The notes under the pieces were generated by a model. That model was not told the DNA's origin. It worked only from the letters and a program-made list of their open reading frames with translations, and searched no databases. Shown one piece after another: positions 48,501-59,628 of a DNA stretch of 64,000 nucleotides (positions are counted from its first letter, which is position 1; each line of letters opens with the position of its first letter). The stretch is taken from assembly GCA_904063045.1 (NCBI GenBank), contig CAJFCJ010000006.1:4046408-4110407 (forward strand). The letters are read 5' to 3'. Made by a program: the position numbers and the translations under genes. The stretch comes from Dimorphilus gyrociliatus (lineage: Eukaryota; Annelida; Polychaeta; Dinophilidae).

Positions 48501-51500
48501 GAAGTCAACTCCTCTGTCGCTGGTGCAGTTTTGCGTTCTAAAGTAGAAAAATCAGTTCACAACAATAAAGAGATGCACTTGTGAACTTTACTTACTTCTA
48601 AACCATCTAATTTTTGGTATAGGAGCTCCATATGCTTCGCAATAAAAGGAAATTGATTCCTTTTCTGTGACAGTTTTATTAGTTGGTGGGGTAACAATTC
48701 TTGCCGGTTCACCTTTGTGAATACGAATGTTTTAGTTAATAATATATTGAATTAAATATAGTACTTTTAACATCCAAATAAACTGCACTGTAGGCATAAC
48801 CTAAAACGTTATGACCAACGCATTGATACACTCCTTTATCTTGTGGTGATACGGTAGAAATCTTTAAGAAAAATCCCTCCTCAATAATTTGATATCTAAA
48901 ATTTAGAAAAATTTCACAGAATGGTGATAAAAGAAATAACTAAATCTAACCGCTGATTAGTTTTTGGTATTATAACAGCATCTTTGTACCAGTTGATCAC
49001 AGGTTTTGGATTGGCATTTCTTTCGAGATGGCATGTTATTTGCTTGTCACCGCCATCATATGCTTCATCACGCCACGGATGGAAAATCTCGGATACTTCA
49101 TCTAGCAAATATTAAGCTTTGAAGGAATAGTATAAAATATTCGAAAGATTCATACTTAATATGGTCAGCCAAGCAGTGTGTCTGACCGATGGATAATCAA
49201 TACCACCTCCTTCGTAACTGATTTCACAACCGTATTCACCCGCTTTACTACTATCAACCTTTGTGACTTGTAGCAGTCTCTTAAAATTATTAAATCCACT
49301 GTGTATATCTCTTTCCCTTCCATTTACCACACGAAACCAACGATATTTCAACCGGTTAAGAGGTCTAGAAAGGTAAGGGTCAGTTTTGGTTTGCAAACAT
49401 GCTTAGATACCATACCTTGCACTTCCAACGCACTCAAAAAAAACGGTTTCGAGTACTTTGGCCGATACATTCTTGGGTTTTACCAACATTTCAGGTTTCA
49501 ATGTTGGACTCAAATTTTCATTATCTATTTTCCAAAAATACAACAGCTCATAAGTGTGAACAAAATAAGATTAGTTAAGCATACCTTCTACAATGAGAGT
49601 AAAAGTGTTACTTCGAGTAGTTGTTTTTTCGTTCTTGTATTCGTTGACAGCTGATGCCATATATTCTACTCCAGTGTGGTTCAGAGGTATATTTAAGAGA
49701 ATTAAATCGCCATGTAAGGTCACATATGTATCTGGACGTTCAAATACGAGAGTTTGACGGGTCGACTTATAGATACCAGATGGAATTCGATACCATGAAA
49801 ATTCCCAGTGTTTCAGAAATTCATGATCCTTCATTGGACGTTTAATGATTCTGTATTCTCCTTCTTTTGTTCTGACTTGCCTACGATCATTAGACATGAA
49901 AATGAGGGCTGAAACAAAATAAGTCAATACCAGTGGTTCTCCATAATAAAAAGACTTACGAGCTATTCTAATAGTAGCAGGAGGCGACAGTAAAGATCCT
50001 AATCTGTTTGTGGCTTTACAAACATAGGATCTGACCTGATAATTTTGTAGGGAAAATTTATAGGTTATTTTGCCACTATCTCCCGAAATATCTTGAATTA
50101 ACGAATTGTTGACAAACAGTTCCATTTTACTCGGAGGACTGCTTTCAACTTCACATTCAATGACTATGCTAGCATCTTGATAATACCATTCATCTGTCTT
50201 GGGCAAAGACTTGAAAGTCGTAGGCGCAACATCTGTAAAAAATAATTTAAGTCAGTAATTATAATTTTAAGTAAAACATTGAATTATCTGTAAGATGAGT
50301 TTACAGTAAATAAATATCAATATTTTAAAAGTTATTAAACACCTGATTAAGTTTTTTTTAAATATCAAGTAAAGCATGATGTTTTTATGAAAAACAGGTT
50401 AGAGCCTATTATAATTTATAGGTTTTTCAAGGTCTACCTCTAAACAAAAAAGGGGTATGTTACCTAGTATTGAAAGAAAACAGATGGTCGTCGTATGTTT
50501 ACTGATACGTTTGAAAAGGTTACCTTTCTTTTACTTGAGAACTAACTGTAAGCGTGAAAGTTTGCACCGGGTATCAATCAATCAAATTAAGCCAATCGAT
50601 TTATCCAGGTACAGACTACGAGTCCTTCAATGAAACCTTATTTCTTGTATTGACCATTATCTGATTTTGCACAGTCCATTTGATTGTTTAAATAAGGGAA
50701 AATTTCTATTACAGAAAGCATGTTTTAATTACAATAAAACGAGCATTAGACTTAAGATTCTACGGCTTTGAGTATTAAAGCGATACTTATTTAACAAATA
50801 AAAGAATACTTGAAGAAAACTATGGCAAGTCAGAGCATGCATGTTTTCTGAATGTGAAATTTAATATCATACTTTCAACAACATTAACCGAAAATAAACA
50901 AGATTTGTCAAGGAATAGTCAAGAGTATTGTTTATTATCTCGCTCGTAAAATCATTTTTTTTGTCAAGACAAAGACTTGAAATATACCGTGTCACAACAA
51001 TAGCACGCTAAAGTAACCTTTATTTATGACTCAGTAAAAAAATTTTTTGTTTCGAAAGATTTTTTCGTTATGTGAAATTAATCGTTTCCATTCTTTAACT
51101 TTGGTAACATCATAAAAAAGAAGATATCTTTAATAGAAGTGGTCTTTATCAGTCAGAAAATCAGACCAAAACTACGTCATTAATTGTTTTTGTATACGCA
51201 CTGTTAGATACAAGATTAATTATAGATTTCTATCTGGTAAAATACTGCTGATATTTTCTTGATTTAAGATAAATTGAGTCATACTCTTGTGGGAAAGCTC
51301 CAACAACCTAAATCTAAAACTATTGATGTAAAGAGGAGAGAATGATGTATTGATACAAGTTTGCTTTAATGCATACATATGTATCTACGTAAATATAAAA
51401 CAGGGTACGCTGTACATCAACGAAAGAATTTTCTCAGCGATGGTCTTTAATCATCCGGCTTAAGGTTTTAAGTGTAATTTAAAGGCATTTTTCACAGCAA

Positions 51501-54500
51501 ATGACAAGTGTAAGATAAAACCCAGGGGAAGTTACAACAAGTATTGTCACATTTGTATCAAAAATTTAGAATAGATGAGAACGATTAAACAATAAAACGT
51601 TTATCTTACTCTTGTAAATGTCAATTGTTTTGGATGCGTTTGCACATAAATTTTAAGGCTTTGTATACGAAGGGAAGGAAGGGGGTGATCAAACAATTAT
51701 AATGGCAAAAAAATATTTGAGAATAGTAACAATTGACATAAGAGCTGTTTGTTTTTGTTTAACTACTATTATTACTCGTATCTGCCTTCAGTCATATCTA
51801 ATAAATTCATATATGATTAATGAACTATAACCAGTATTTACTATGCTTAATAATATGATATTAGAGACTTACACCTAAGGTCATACTAAAGTTAGAACCC
51901 TTTGTAAATAGCTATTAGCATATTAAAGCTATGATGAGGTAAGCTAACAATCATATCCCTATTATATCATTAAATATTAATAAAACCTTTTTAAAGAATA
52001 GTAAAGCAATATTTCATTTTTATGAATCTGTTTGTTCAATTTGCAAGCCATAAAGCTGCTTAACAGTGCAAAACATACAAAATAAAGTTTTCAATAACAA
52101 CAAGAGAATTTTAAGTTTATGCACTGTATATTACATGAATATTTGAAAGGCCTAACAATGCTAATTAAATTGACGTTTTGATAGTTTTAAAAGTCGCTAG
52201 TTTCAAATTCTTTCTATTGTTAAAAGCGAAAAAAGAAATAAGACAATCCTTAAGTTACAAATTAAGATCTTACGGTATTAGATTTTCACTTAAAAATAGT
52301 CCATAAATCATATAAATTAAATTGTCTACTTTTATCAATAGATAGATAATTTCATTTCGTATTTAAACTTACAACAAGTCAGAATTTAGATTTGATCTTG
52401 CGAAATGGAAAAATTAAATGGAAAATGGCAAATGGTCAAAGTTAGTAACAACTATAATGATGTCTTAAAAGAAGCTAGTTAGTTTATTTTTAGTTAATTA
52501 TTACTAATCTATATAATATGTAATTTCAATCTTACTATTCTAATAATCTGTTATCTATAATCAGAATTTACTGTGGAAATGGTTGATAAAACTGAAAAGA
52601 ACATAGTAACCTACAACTACAATCCAACTGTTTGTAAAGAGAAAATCACAAAAGTTTAATTTAATTTTGTTTTTTTTTTCTAAAGGAAAACACAATGGAA
52701 ATTTCCATTGAGGCGAACGGAGAAGAGCTTTGTCTCATAAACGGTAAAATTGGAGGCGAAAGTTTTGACGGAAATATGGTGGATGGAAGACCAGCTATTG
52801 TTAAGTTCTTTTTCTTCAAGTTCCACTAATTAATTATGTAAATTCACTTTTGGCTACAGAGAACAATGAAATATGTGGACGGAAAACTGATTCTGAAAGA
52901 AATCAGTGGTGAGATTGAAATCGTCACGGAGATGTTCACCGCTGAAGAGAAACTAATTATGGTTAGTTTAGCATTGTAACTTTATACGTTATTTCATTCG
53001 ACTAATACCAAATAATCTTTTCGCACAGGTAGTAAAGGTTAACGGGAAAGAAGCAGTTCGAGAATATACCAAAGTTGCACAATTCTTGACCGCCATTTAA
53101 ATAAAGTTATTAAGTTCCAAAATATTTAATAAATACTAGTAAAAATAACATCCAGCTGTTTTCTATCTATAAAGATAGTTCATGTGTAACCGGCCGTTTC
53201 GGCGGCAAGTATTGAAAGGGTGTTATGGGTCAAGAAAGAAAGTGCCCCTTACGGAGCCTCACAAGCACCCGTAATAACTTTCTAGATCAAGATTTCGACC
53301 GTATTCGACAATGCAATATCACACCCTAAGTAAAAGTGTAAGATCCGCATATTTGTCTAGGCATACAACTGATTGGAACGTGCTAAAAACGCGTTTCCGT
53401 GTATTGTTTAAATTCTGTCAAAATATAAGATTTTAAACAACAAATGTTTATCATAATCATAAAACGTTTGAGAAACTTGAAATTTAAATAAGACAGGTGA
53501 GAATTAATTGATTGTATATCGAGTTAATTACGAGTAGTGGCTAGTAGTCCAGCTATATCAGTAAGTCTGGTCAAGAAATATTTGCAAATTAGGAACTTCA
53601 ATGATGAAAGAGTGGGATTAATCTACACAGTGGTAAAGTAGTTAACAAGGTTAAATTGGGAGGCACTGCCGGAAAAGCAATAAAGATATAGAGTGCCCTA
53701 AGAGAAAATGCCCGAGATAAGAGCTATTTGAAGAATATGGAAGTTTTCCGCTATCTCAAAAGAACAGCCTTAGTTTTATACAAATCTATATTACGAAATA
53801 ATATAGATTATTACGTGAAATTTGATGACAAAACGTGAGAATAGAGAGAAGTTGGCTCGTAAAAACTCTTTCGTACAAACTTGAAAGTGAGAAAAGTAGA
53901 GATAAAAAAACTCAGGACGTAAAGTCCTGAGGAAATCAGAGTCCTTAGAACAATATTTCTTCCTAAGAAGAGTAAATAAAGATCTCTAGACAGGCGAATA
54001 TCCGACACTTTGGGTTAGAAAAGTTCAGCTTTTGAGCCTTAAACAAAGCTCTCAAAGGCTTGAGATACAAATAAAATATCATCTCTTTATCTTCAAGACG
54101 ATGTACTTAAAACTGATCTATTCGCTAAACACACAAGGTTATCAAGAGTAAATATTAATCCTTTCTAACTAAACATTTCGTTTTTTTTTTCAAAAAAAGT
54201 AATACAATATGAAATAACCTTTTAAAAATATAAAAATATAGCATAGAATGTCCTGCGAATTATATGAAAACCTTTTGTTGCATCTTGTACGAAAATTCCT
54301 TTACAGTATATAATTAAATTTGACATTATAAAGGATTTTGTACCGAATTGAAATTACAAAACTGAAAAAAAGCTTTAAAACTAATCGTTATTAACGGCTC
54401 AAATTAGTACAGACTTTCAATAAGATTATAAAATAAGTTTGTTTAATTTAGAGCCAACGCCTCCTGATTACAAATGTATAAAGTTCGTAAATTTGAATTA

Positions 54501-56422
54501 TACGTTGATGGAACTGACAGTTGAGAAGCGTTCTGCTTTCCCAATTATCTTCTATCTATTGTTAATAAGAATATTTCTTTTTTGTACTCCAGATATATAG
54601 AAAAAGTAATTTACATTCTCACTTGCCCAATTAGGCATCTTAAAAGTGACTATCGTTAAGTAAACAAATATACAAAATATATTTTTCAATAGCAATGTTT
54701 TCATTGCCTTTTGGCTAAGATGAAAAGTTGATCATGAAAATAATCTTAAACTCCCGAAAGCAAATATATACAAGCTATGGAATCAGAAGCGAGCAGCTGA
54801 AGAAACCTTTTCTTCTCTTATCGCATAGGGTCAATTTGAACTCTAAATGACACTCTCCCACAAAGTCAGTAATGTTATAAGGAGAGGTATGTCCTTATTG
54901 ACATTATTTATCTAAATTCTAGTTTTTACACTTTACCGTTGGACTCCAAATGGACACACAGGCTGGCTCTATATTATATCGACAAACACACGCTGTAGAA
55001 ACTTAAAATAGGTCAGTTATTGTTCGAAAAAGGGGCGAAGAACTGAATCCATTAAGAGAATATCAAAACATAAAGTACATATATATGAGATATTACGGTA
55101 ATAAACCCTTAGGGTCTAATTACTATCGTCTATTTTGTTATAGGAGATAGTTTTTATAACTTGCTAAAATAAGTATTATAAAAAAGATCAAACAATATTT
55201 AAGGTGTATAAAACAGCTGCACAACACTTGCTTTGGATTTTAAAAGCAGAGATTATAAAAAATTATACCATTACCTTTAATGAAAAGGTAATTATTGTAA
55301 GTAGTAAGTATTATGATAGGAAATTTAATAAATCTAGATTACTTAAAGTCGTCACTTGGGATTGTATAAGTATTGAAAAACTTGACCAAGGAATATTGAA
55401 CTATAAATTCCAGTACTTTTTTCTATTGAAAAGAATTGCTCAAGTTTGATAAGTATCTAAAATCTCTAAAACTTTTATTACATATTTGCAATTCTAAACT
55501 ACAAGATATTTTTAAAGGGTAAAAGTTTTTTTCCCTTTAAACTGATAATTTGCTTGCGAACATAAGTAGAAAATGATAATTAAGATATAAATACATATTT
55601 AACTGACTATTAACAGCTTTGATGGAATACACTATTAAAAGATAAATGGTAATTATTTCAATGATGAAGCGTATAGCGTTTTATCTACTAATAGCTTGTA
55701 AATTTTAAACGACAAATTGTTTAAAACCGGAACAAATCGATAACCAATTCACCTATGTAAAAACCTAAAGAACGATAATGAATAATAGTAGTAGTAGAAA
55801 TAGGCTATAAGGAGAAATATAGAAAAAATAAATACTGCCTACATATACCATTTTATTTTGAGTGACTATAATGGAATGTATTTCTCTGCAATCTTGCGTG
55901 GTTCTTAGTCGACAGCTATGAATACCGTATTACTCATGACATATTGAAGAAACGAAAACAGAATGAAGAAACTTTATAGCTGGACATATTATTGTTATAA
56001 AATCCCCAAAGTATTACATTCTTCTCCGCAAAATGTTATCAAATATGAGCGTAAACATGAATCAGATGTTTGATTATCATTGTCAGAAAAGGGGAAATTT
56101 CCCTCAGAATATTTCTGTCGGAACCGTTTAATCTGTCTAACCTCAATATGATTGATAATACAAAGTGAAACGACAGCTGTTGCATTAATCATATTAAGTT
56201 TTCTTTAATTAGTTTACCTTAAAAATGCACAGAACACAAATAAACCGTGTAGTAGTATTTTCTCATTAGTAATTTAGGAAAATAAATAGAAACTTGTCAA
56301 AATAACCCGGTCCTAATTAATAAACCTGACCGTTGAAAATAATGTAAGTACTAACCATCTGAAGATATCCTTGTAAAGAGGACGAAAGTGACAATACACA
56401 ACCAACAAAAGCTTTTAAACAT
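42517..56422 (-). CDS. SDK: Sidekick: Ig/fibronectin-III homophilic adhesion receptor
   Basis: This large gene encodes the full Sidekick architecture. Exon 1 (56422-56356) gives a 22-residue signal peptide, MFKSFCWLCIVTFVLFTRIS. It joins in phase across a 6123-nt intron to exon 2 at 50232. Six Ig-like domains lie between 50232 and about 48010, and I count thirteen fibronectin-III repeats from about 47960 to 43290, the number typical of Sidekick. A transmembrane helix (WWFAAIISLVALILIILIVT) lies near 43285-43210, followed by a stop-transfer RRSRRLKKKH and a cytosolic tail with Pro-rich motifs. The protein ends in GFSSFV, the conserved Sidekick PDZ-binding hexapeptide. Sidekicks mediate homophilic adhesion in synaptic layers and at tricellular junctions. 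Assignment of exon 1 is inference from signal-peptide character and phase; the body is certain. Intron 1 contains an FABP gene on the opposite strand. Confidence 0.93.
50233..52404. other. Sidekick intron 1, part between exon 2 and the nested FABP gene
   Basis: These 2.2 kb of AT-rich intron also form the upstream region of the nested FABP gene on the other strand. A TATA-like TATAAATTAA lies at 52311-52320, about 90 bp before that start codon. No other gene, repeat or RNA feature is evident. Confidence 0.6.
52405..53100 (+). CDS. FABP: Fatty-acid-binding protein family, copy 1, nested in Sidekick intron 1
   Basis: Five exons (52405-52477, 52565-52653, 52686-52799, 52860-52961, 53029-53100) join in phase to 149 aa. 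The start MEKLNGKWQMVKVSNNYNDV is the FABP signature region: G-x-W at the first strand, then N-Y/N-D at the helix. The last exon has VVKVNGKEAVREYTK, in which R-x-Y matches the P2 carboxylate-binding motif of FABPs. These small cytosolic beta-barrels carry fatty acids and other lipophiles. Exon 1 is 73 nt and exon 4 is 102 nt, the same as vertebrate FABP exons 1 and 3; an additional intron splits vertebrate exon 2. The gene lies wholly within Sidekick intron 1 on the opposite strand. A paralog lies at 57268-57918. The middle (about 25-55) is diverged and Lys/Asn-rich, so the ligand is unknown. Confidence 0.85.
53101..56355. other. Sidekick intron 1, remainder, with a hairpin-rich GC-richer island
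   Basis: This 3.3-kb stretch follows the nested FABP gene. About 53160-53330 is GC-richer than its surroundings and has stems such as GTTAT-GGGT with ACCC-ATAAC. At 53911-53931 a perfect 8-bp hairpin joins CTCAGGAC to GTCCTGAG over a 5-nt loop. At 54027-54060 a 10-bp stem pairs AGCTTTTGAG with CTCAAAGGCT. A 16-nt match to the 5' part of U2 snRNA lies at 54706-54721. Open frames, including one at 55204-55449, show no motif. This could be a decayed mobile element or noncoding RNA; I cannot decide. Confidence 0.4.
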
Positions 56423-57267
56423 TTTTCTCCTGTTAAGCTTCAAAATTCCATCAATAAGTAGTCTGTAGACTTCAAATCGACGTACAATTGTTTATCTTAT
56501 CTCTTTTAGCTTCCGTGATTTTAAGAATTGAGATACTTTTGCCAGAAAAATCACAATTTAATTAACACACCTGTCCCAAACTTTTTCTCACGGTGGCCAT
56601 TTTTCAACTGTTCATATATTCGTGACAAAGAATGTAGCCGTATAAGAGAGTTCAATGTAACTTTTCCTTGGATGAGGATATAAAAAGTTCTCAACAGAAA
56701 AACAATCCGTAAAAATTTGCATAAAACCAAAAAAATACAATAATTCTTCTATTTCTGAAGAATTAAATTGATTGTTTTGCACGCTTTTATGTGACGTCTC
56801 ACGTGACCGCTCAATTGCTTATGATTGGTTCGTCTCTGGACACCCTACTCTATCCGAAATAGAACAGAATCGTATTCACTTGTTCTGGAACACAAAAGTT
56901 TACCCTTTGGGAAAGTCTCGAGAAAGTTTTAATATTTGTATAGAAATCTTTTTTTCTATGGTTTATTAATTTACGTATTGAAAATTTAATTGCGTAATTC
57001 CCCCCTTAACTTTCCAAATCTAACGGTTTTTCAAATAAGCTAGAACATTTAAAGTTGATTTTATCCAGAGATAACTTGCGTATTTGAATTCTAAGAAATA
57101 TAACTTTGAATAAAAAATTTTTATTGGTTAAGACCTATAAATAAGATAACCTATCGTTGTCAGTATTATTAATTACTTTTTATATTGTGTTCTACGTCAT
57201 TCCACATTCAAATATAAAATCAACAAATTTACTATTCGATAGAAACATAACGTACAAGAAACAACAG
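56423..57267. promoter_or_regulatory. Divergent promoter region, Sidekick / FABP copy 2
   Basis: These 845 bp separate the Sidekick signal-peptide exon (-) from FABP copy 2 (+). On the FABP side a TATA box, TATAAATA at 57136-57143, is followed 26 bp later by an initiator-like TCAGT with its A at 57162. This predicts a 5' UTR of about 106 nt. On the Sidekick side I see no clear core promoter element. Confidence 0.6.
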
Positions 57268-57918
57268 ATGGAGAATTTTAACGGTGTTTGGAAAACTGTG
57301 AAAGTTTGCGATAATTATGATAATGTTCTTAGAGAATCGGGTAAAAGTGCTATACTGTTATCTTAATCCTATTGTACATCTATATTTTATACAGGCTTTA
57401 CTGATGAATTCTTGGATGGACTAAAAAAAAGATTTGGCGAATCATTTCTAATTGGTAGTTATGATGCCCAGGTTTTATTCTTTTTATAACTTTTATGATA
57501 TGTTTATATACCAACGTTCTTATCCAGACCCAAAAAGTTGACTTGAAAGTAGATAGCAATGGCGAGATTATTCATCAGTTTTCTTGCGTTGTAGATGGTG
57601 AGATGTGTACTGGAAAACTCATAAATGATTTACCAGTTAAGGTAGGCCACCTTCCAACATTGGAGACCTTTTTCTAAATAAAGAGCACTTCTTTCCCAAC
57701 AGCGTTGTATGAAAAAGCAAAACAATTCAATTCATATGGTGGAAATCTTGGATACCGGTGTGGAACTTCACACTGATTTTATGCCGAATGGTGACGATTT
57801 CAATATAGTAAGTTAATTTTGGTTCAGATATTAATTAAGAGCATAACTGAATTCTCTTCTTCAGAAAGTAGTCTGTAACGGCAAAGAAGGATTCAGAGAA
57901 TTGAAGAAAATGAAATAA
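57268..57918 (+). CDS. FABP: Fatty-acid-binding protein family, copy 2
   Basis: Five exons (57268-57340, 57395-57471, 57528-57641, 57703-57807, 57865-57918) join in phase to 140 aa. The start MENFNGVWKTVKVCDNYDNV is closely parallel to copy 1 at 52405, with the FABP G-x-W and N-Y-D signatures. GFTDEFLDGLKKRFG gives the helical lid region. Exons 1 (73 nt) and 3 (114 nt) are exactly as long as in copy 1, and the phases agree, so the two arose by duplication. The end VVCNGKEGFRELKK keeps Arg but has Leu where most FABPs have Tyr in the R-x-Y ligand motif. This changed residue suggests an altered or lost carboxylate contact, though the barrel fold should remain. An AATAAA lies near 57963. A TATA box and initiator lie upstream. 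Confidence 0.87.
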
Positions 57919-58336
57919 TCCGAATAGAAGACATTATAAACGTGCTTGCATAGATTACAAACAATAAAAACTTTTTGATTTAGATTGTTGTCTGAAATTC
58001 ACTATAGGCTATATTCGATTTTTATAGTAATCTGACACAACTTTTATACATAGATAAGTTAATAAGTGTATACGCTCCTTAAAATTTGTACCATATGTAT
58101 CGAGGAGAGATACTCTTTGTTTAAAAATACTACTCTTGTTGCACGAAAACTTTATAAAATAAAATCCTGGAGGTCATGTGACTTTATTACAATTTGCTAT
58201 TGGTTGACATATGGGCACCATTCTAGTTTAATTCGATCCGTTTTCGAACTGAGTGAAATTGACATTAAGTGTAGCAGACGATATCACAAATTTATAATTT
58301 TTTAGTATCTATAACTCAATCCCAACTTTAATTGAT
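57919..58336. other. Gap between FABP copy 2 and the THAP gene, same strand
   Basis: These 418 bp hold the FABP 3' UTR (AATAAA near 57963) and the promoter of the THAP gene. It is the only same-strand neighbour junction in the window. A short open frame at 58066-58305 has no motif and probably is not coding. Confidence 0.55.
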
Positions 58337-59429
58337 ATGCCAACAAATTGTGCTTTATGTAAATGGCGATATGACAAAAATAAGGGATTGAGAATGCATA
58401 GATTTCCGCTTGATTCAACTCTGTAAGTAAATTTGTTTCCCTTTCATTTCTTTGTCCATAATTAATTATTAAAGCAAGTAATCAAAACTTTTTATTCATA
58501 CCTGGTATCACTACTCCTTATAAAGTGATCAAATAATTTTGTAAGAATGAATTTTACTTAGTTTATTACTACTTTGAAACTCATGAGCTCTAAACCAACA
58601 TTCGAATCAAACATTTCTAAATGTTTAATTTCATTTTCAGACGTGATAAATGGAAAGAAATATGTCATCTGCCTAAAGAAACAGACGTTATTCTGAAAAG
58701 GAAATTACTTTGTTCACGACATTTTGAGAAACGAATGTACAACAATCCATCGGACAGTTCAACGTCATCTCTACTTCCAACAGCAATACCTACTCTCCAT
58801 TTAAATGGGGAAGATAAAATGAAAGACGATCCGGTATTGTTTTGTTTTATTCATGTTAGTATTGAGGTAATATTCCAGGAATTATTTAACAGGAGAAAGA
58901 TTCACAATCAGGGATTGTTGAAATAGTCGTTTTCCCTCAGAGAAGTCCACCTTCGAAAAAGAAAAACTTTAAATTTATAGACCAATTTGGAGTAATATCA
59001 TCATTAGAGGAGATGAATGCTAACGGTGGATTAACTTTGAAACGGTTATTTGATTTTTCCCTTTAATGGTATAATCTATTCATTGCCATGTATAGGAAGA
59101 AAATTTGTCATAACTGCCAAGTATATCGCCGACGTATAAGAATTTTAAAAGCCTTGCTAGCAAAGGAAAGGAGTAAAAATTTTCGATTTGAACGTTTGAA
59201 TTGTAAAAGAAACAAATCGTTAGTAATATTTCTCTTACCGTATTTAAAGTTTGTTAATATTCTTATCTCATCACAGCTACGCAAATAGTAACAAACAGTC
59301 TTTGGTAGGTAATTATACATCAGGACTACATAATTGCTATAAAACTCCTTGTTGAAATTGAATTTGATGCTGTTTAATTTTAAATATATTGAATTTTATA
59401 TTATTTTACAGAACTTGCTTTGTAATTAA
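58337..59429 (+). CDS. THAP-type zinc-finger protein, short
   Basis: Exons 58337-58422, 58641-58833, 58893-59044, 59096-59218, 59277-59304 and 59412-59429 join in phase to 199 aa. The N-terminus is a THAP domain, a C2CH zinc-binding DNA-binding module. The Cys pair is C5 and C8 (NCALC), the conserved basic stretch and FPLD follow, then W (RDKWKEI), and the C-x2-H pair is in LLCSRHF. The downstream AIPTLH is the AVPTIF box that closes THAP domains. The rest is basic and probably coiled (YRRRIRILKALLAKERSK). THAP proteins are nuclear, bind DNA sequence-specifically, and in part derive from P-element transposase. No transposase domain is present here, so this is a stand-alone regulator or a remnant. 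The last two exons are inferred; read-through would end at 59288 instead. Confidence 0.8.
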
Positions 59430-59628
59430 CGTTGATTACAGCAATAGTTAAGTTAGTTGAGATCAGATGTTCTTTAAATTATTTATAGTAGATATCAAAG
59501 GCACTTGCAATAAAAAGCATCATAAAATTTTTGTAAATATTTATTATTCGCAAATAGAATTCATTCAACTTTATAATAATTATAAATTATGTACAAACAA
59601 AGAAGAGTTAATATACTAAGCAAAAATT
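59430..59628. other. Tail-to-tail gap between THAP gene and COPB2
   Basis: In 199 bp two poly(A) signals face each other: AATAAA on + at 59509-59514 and TTTATT (a minus-strand AATAAA) at 59540-59545. Because the minus signal lies to the right of the plus one, the two 3' UTRs abut or slightly overlap. Confidence 0.55.

Noticed and set aside
53911..53945. Hammerhead ribozyme near the CTCAGGAC hairpin
   Set aside because: The CUGAUGA and GAAA core elements are not present in the required order and spacing.
55204..55449. 81-codon open frame in the Sidekick intron
   Set aside because: Lys/Ile/Tyr-rich sequence typical of chance frames in AT-rich DNA, with no motif and no plausible splice partners.
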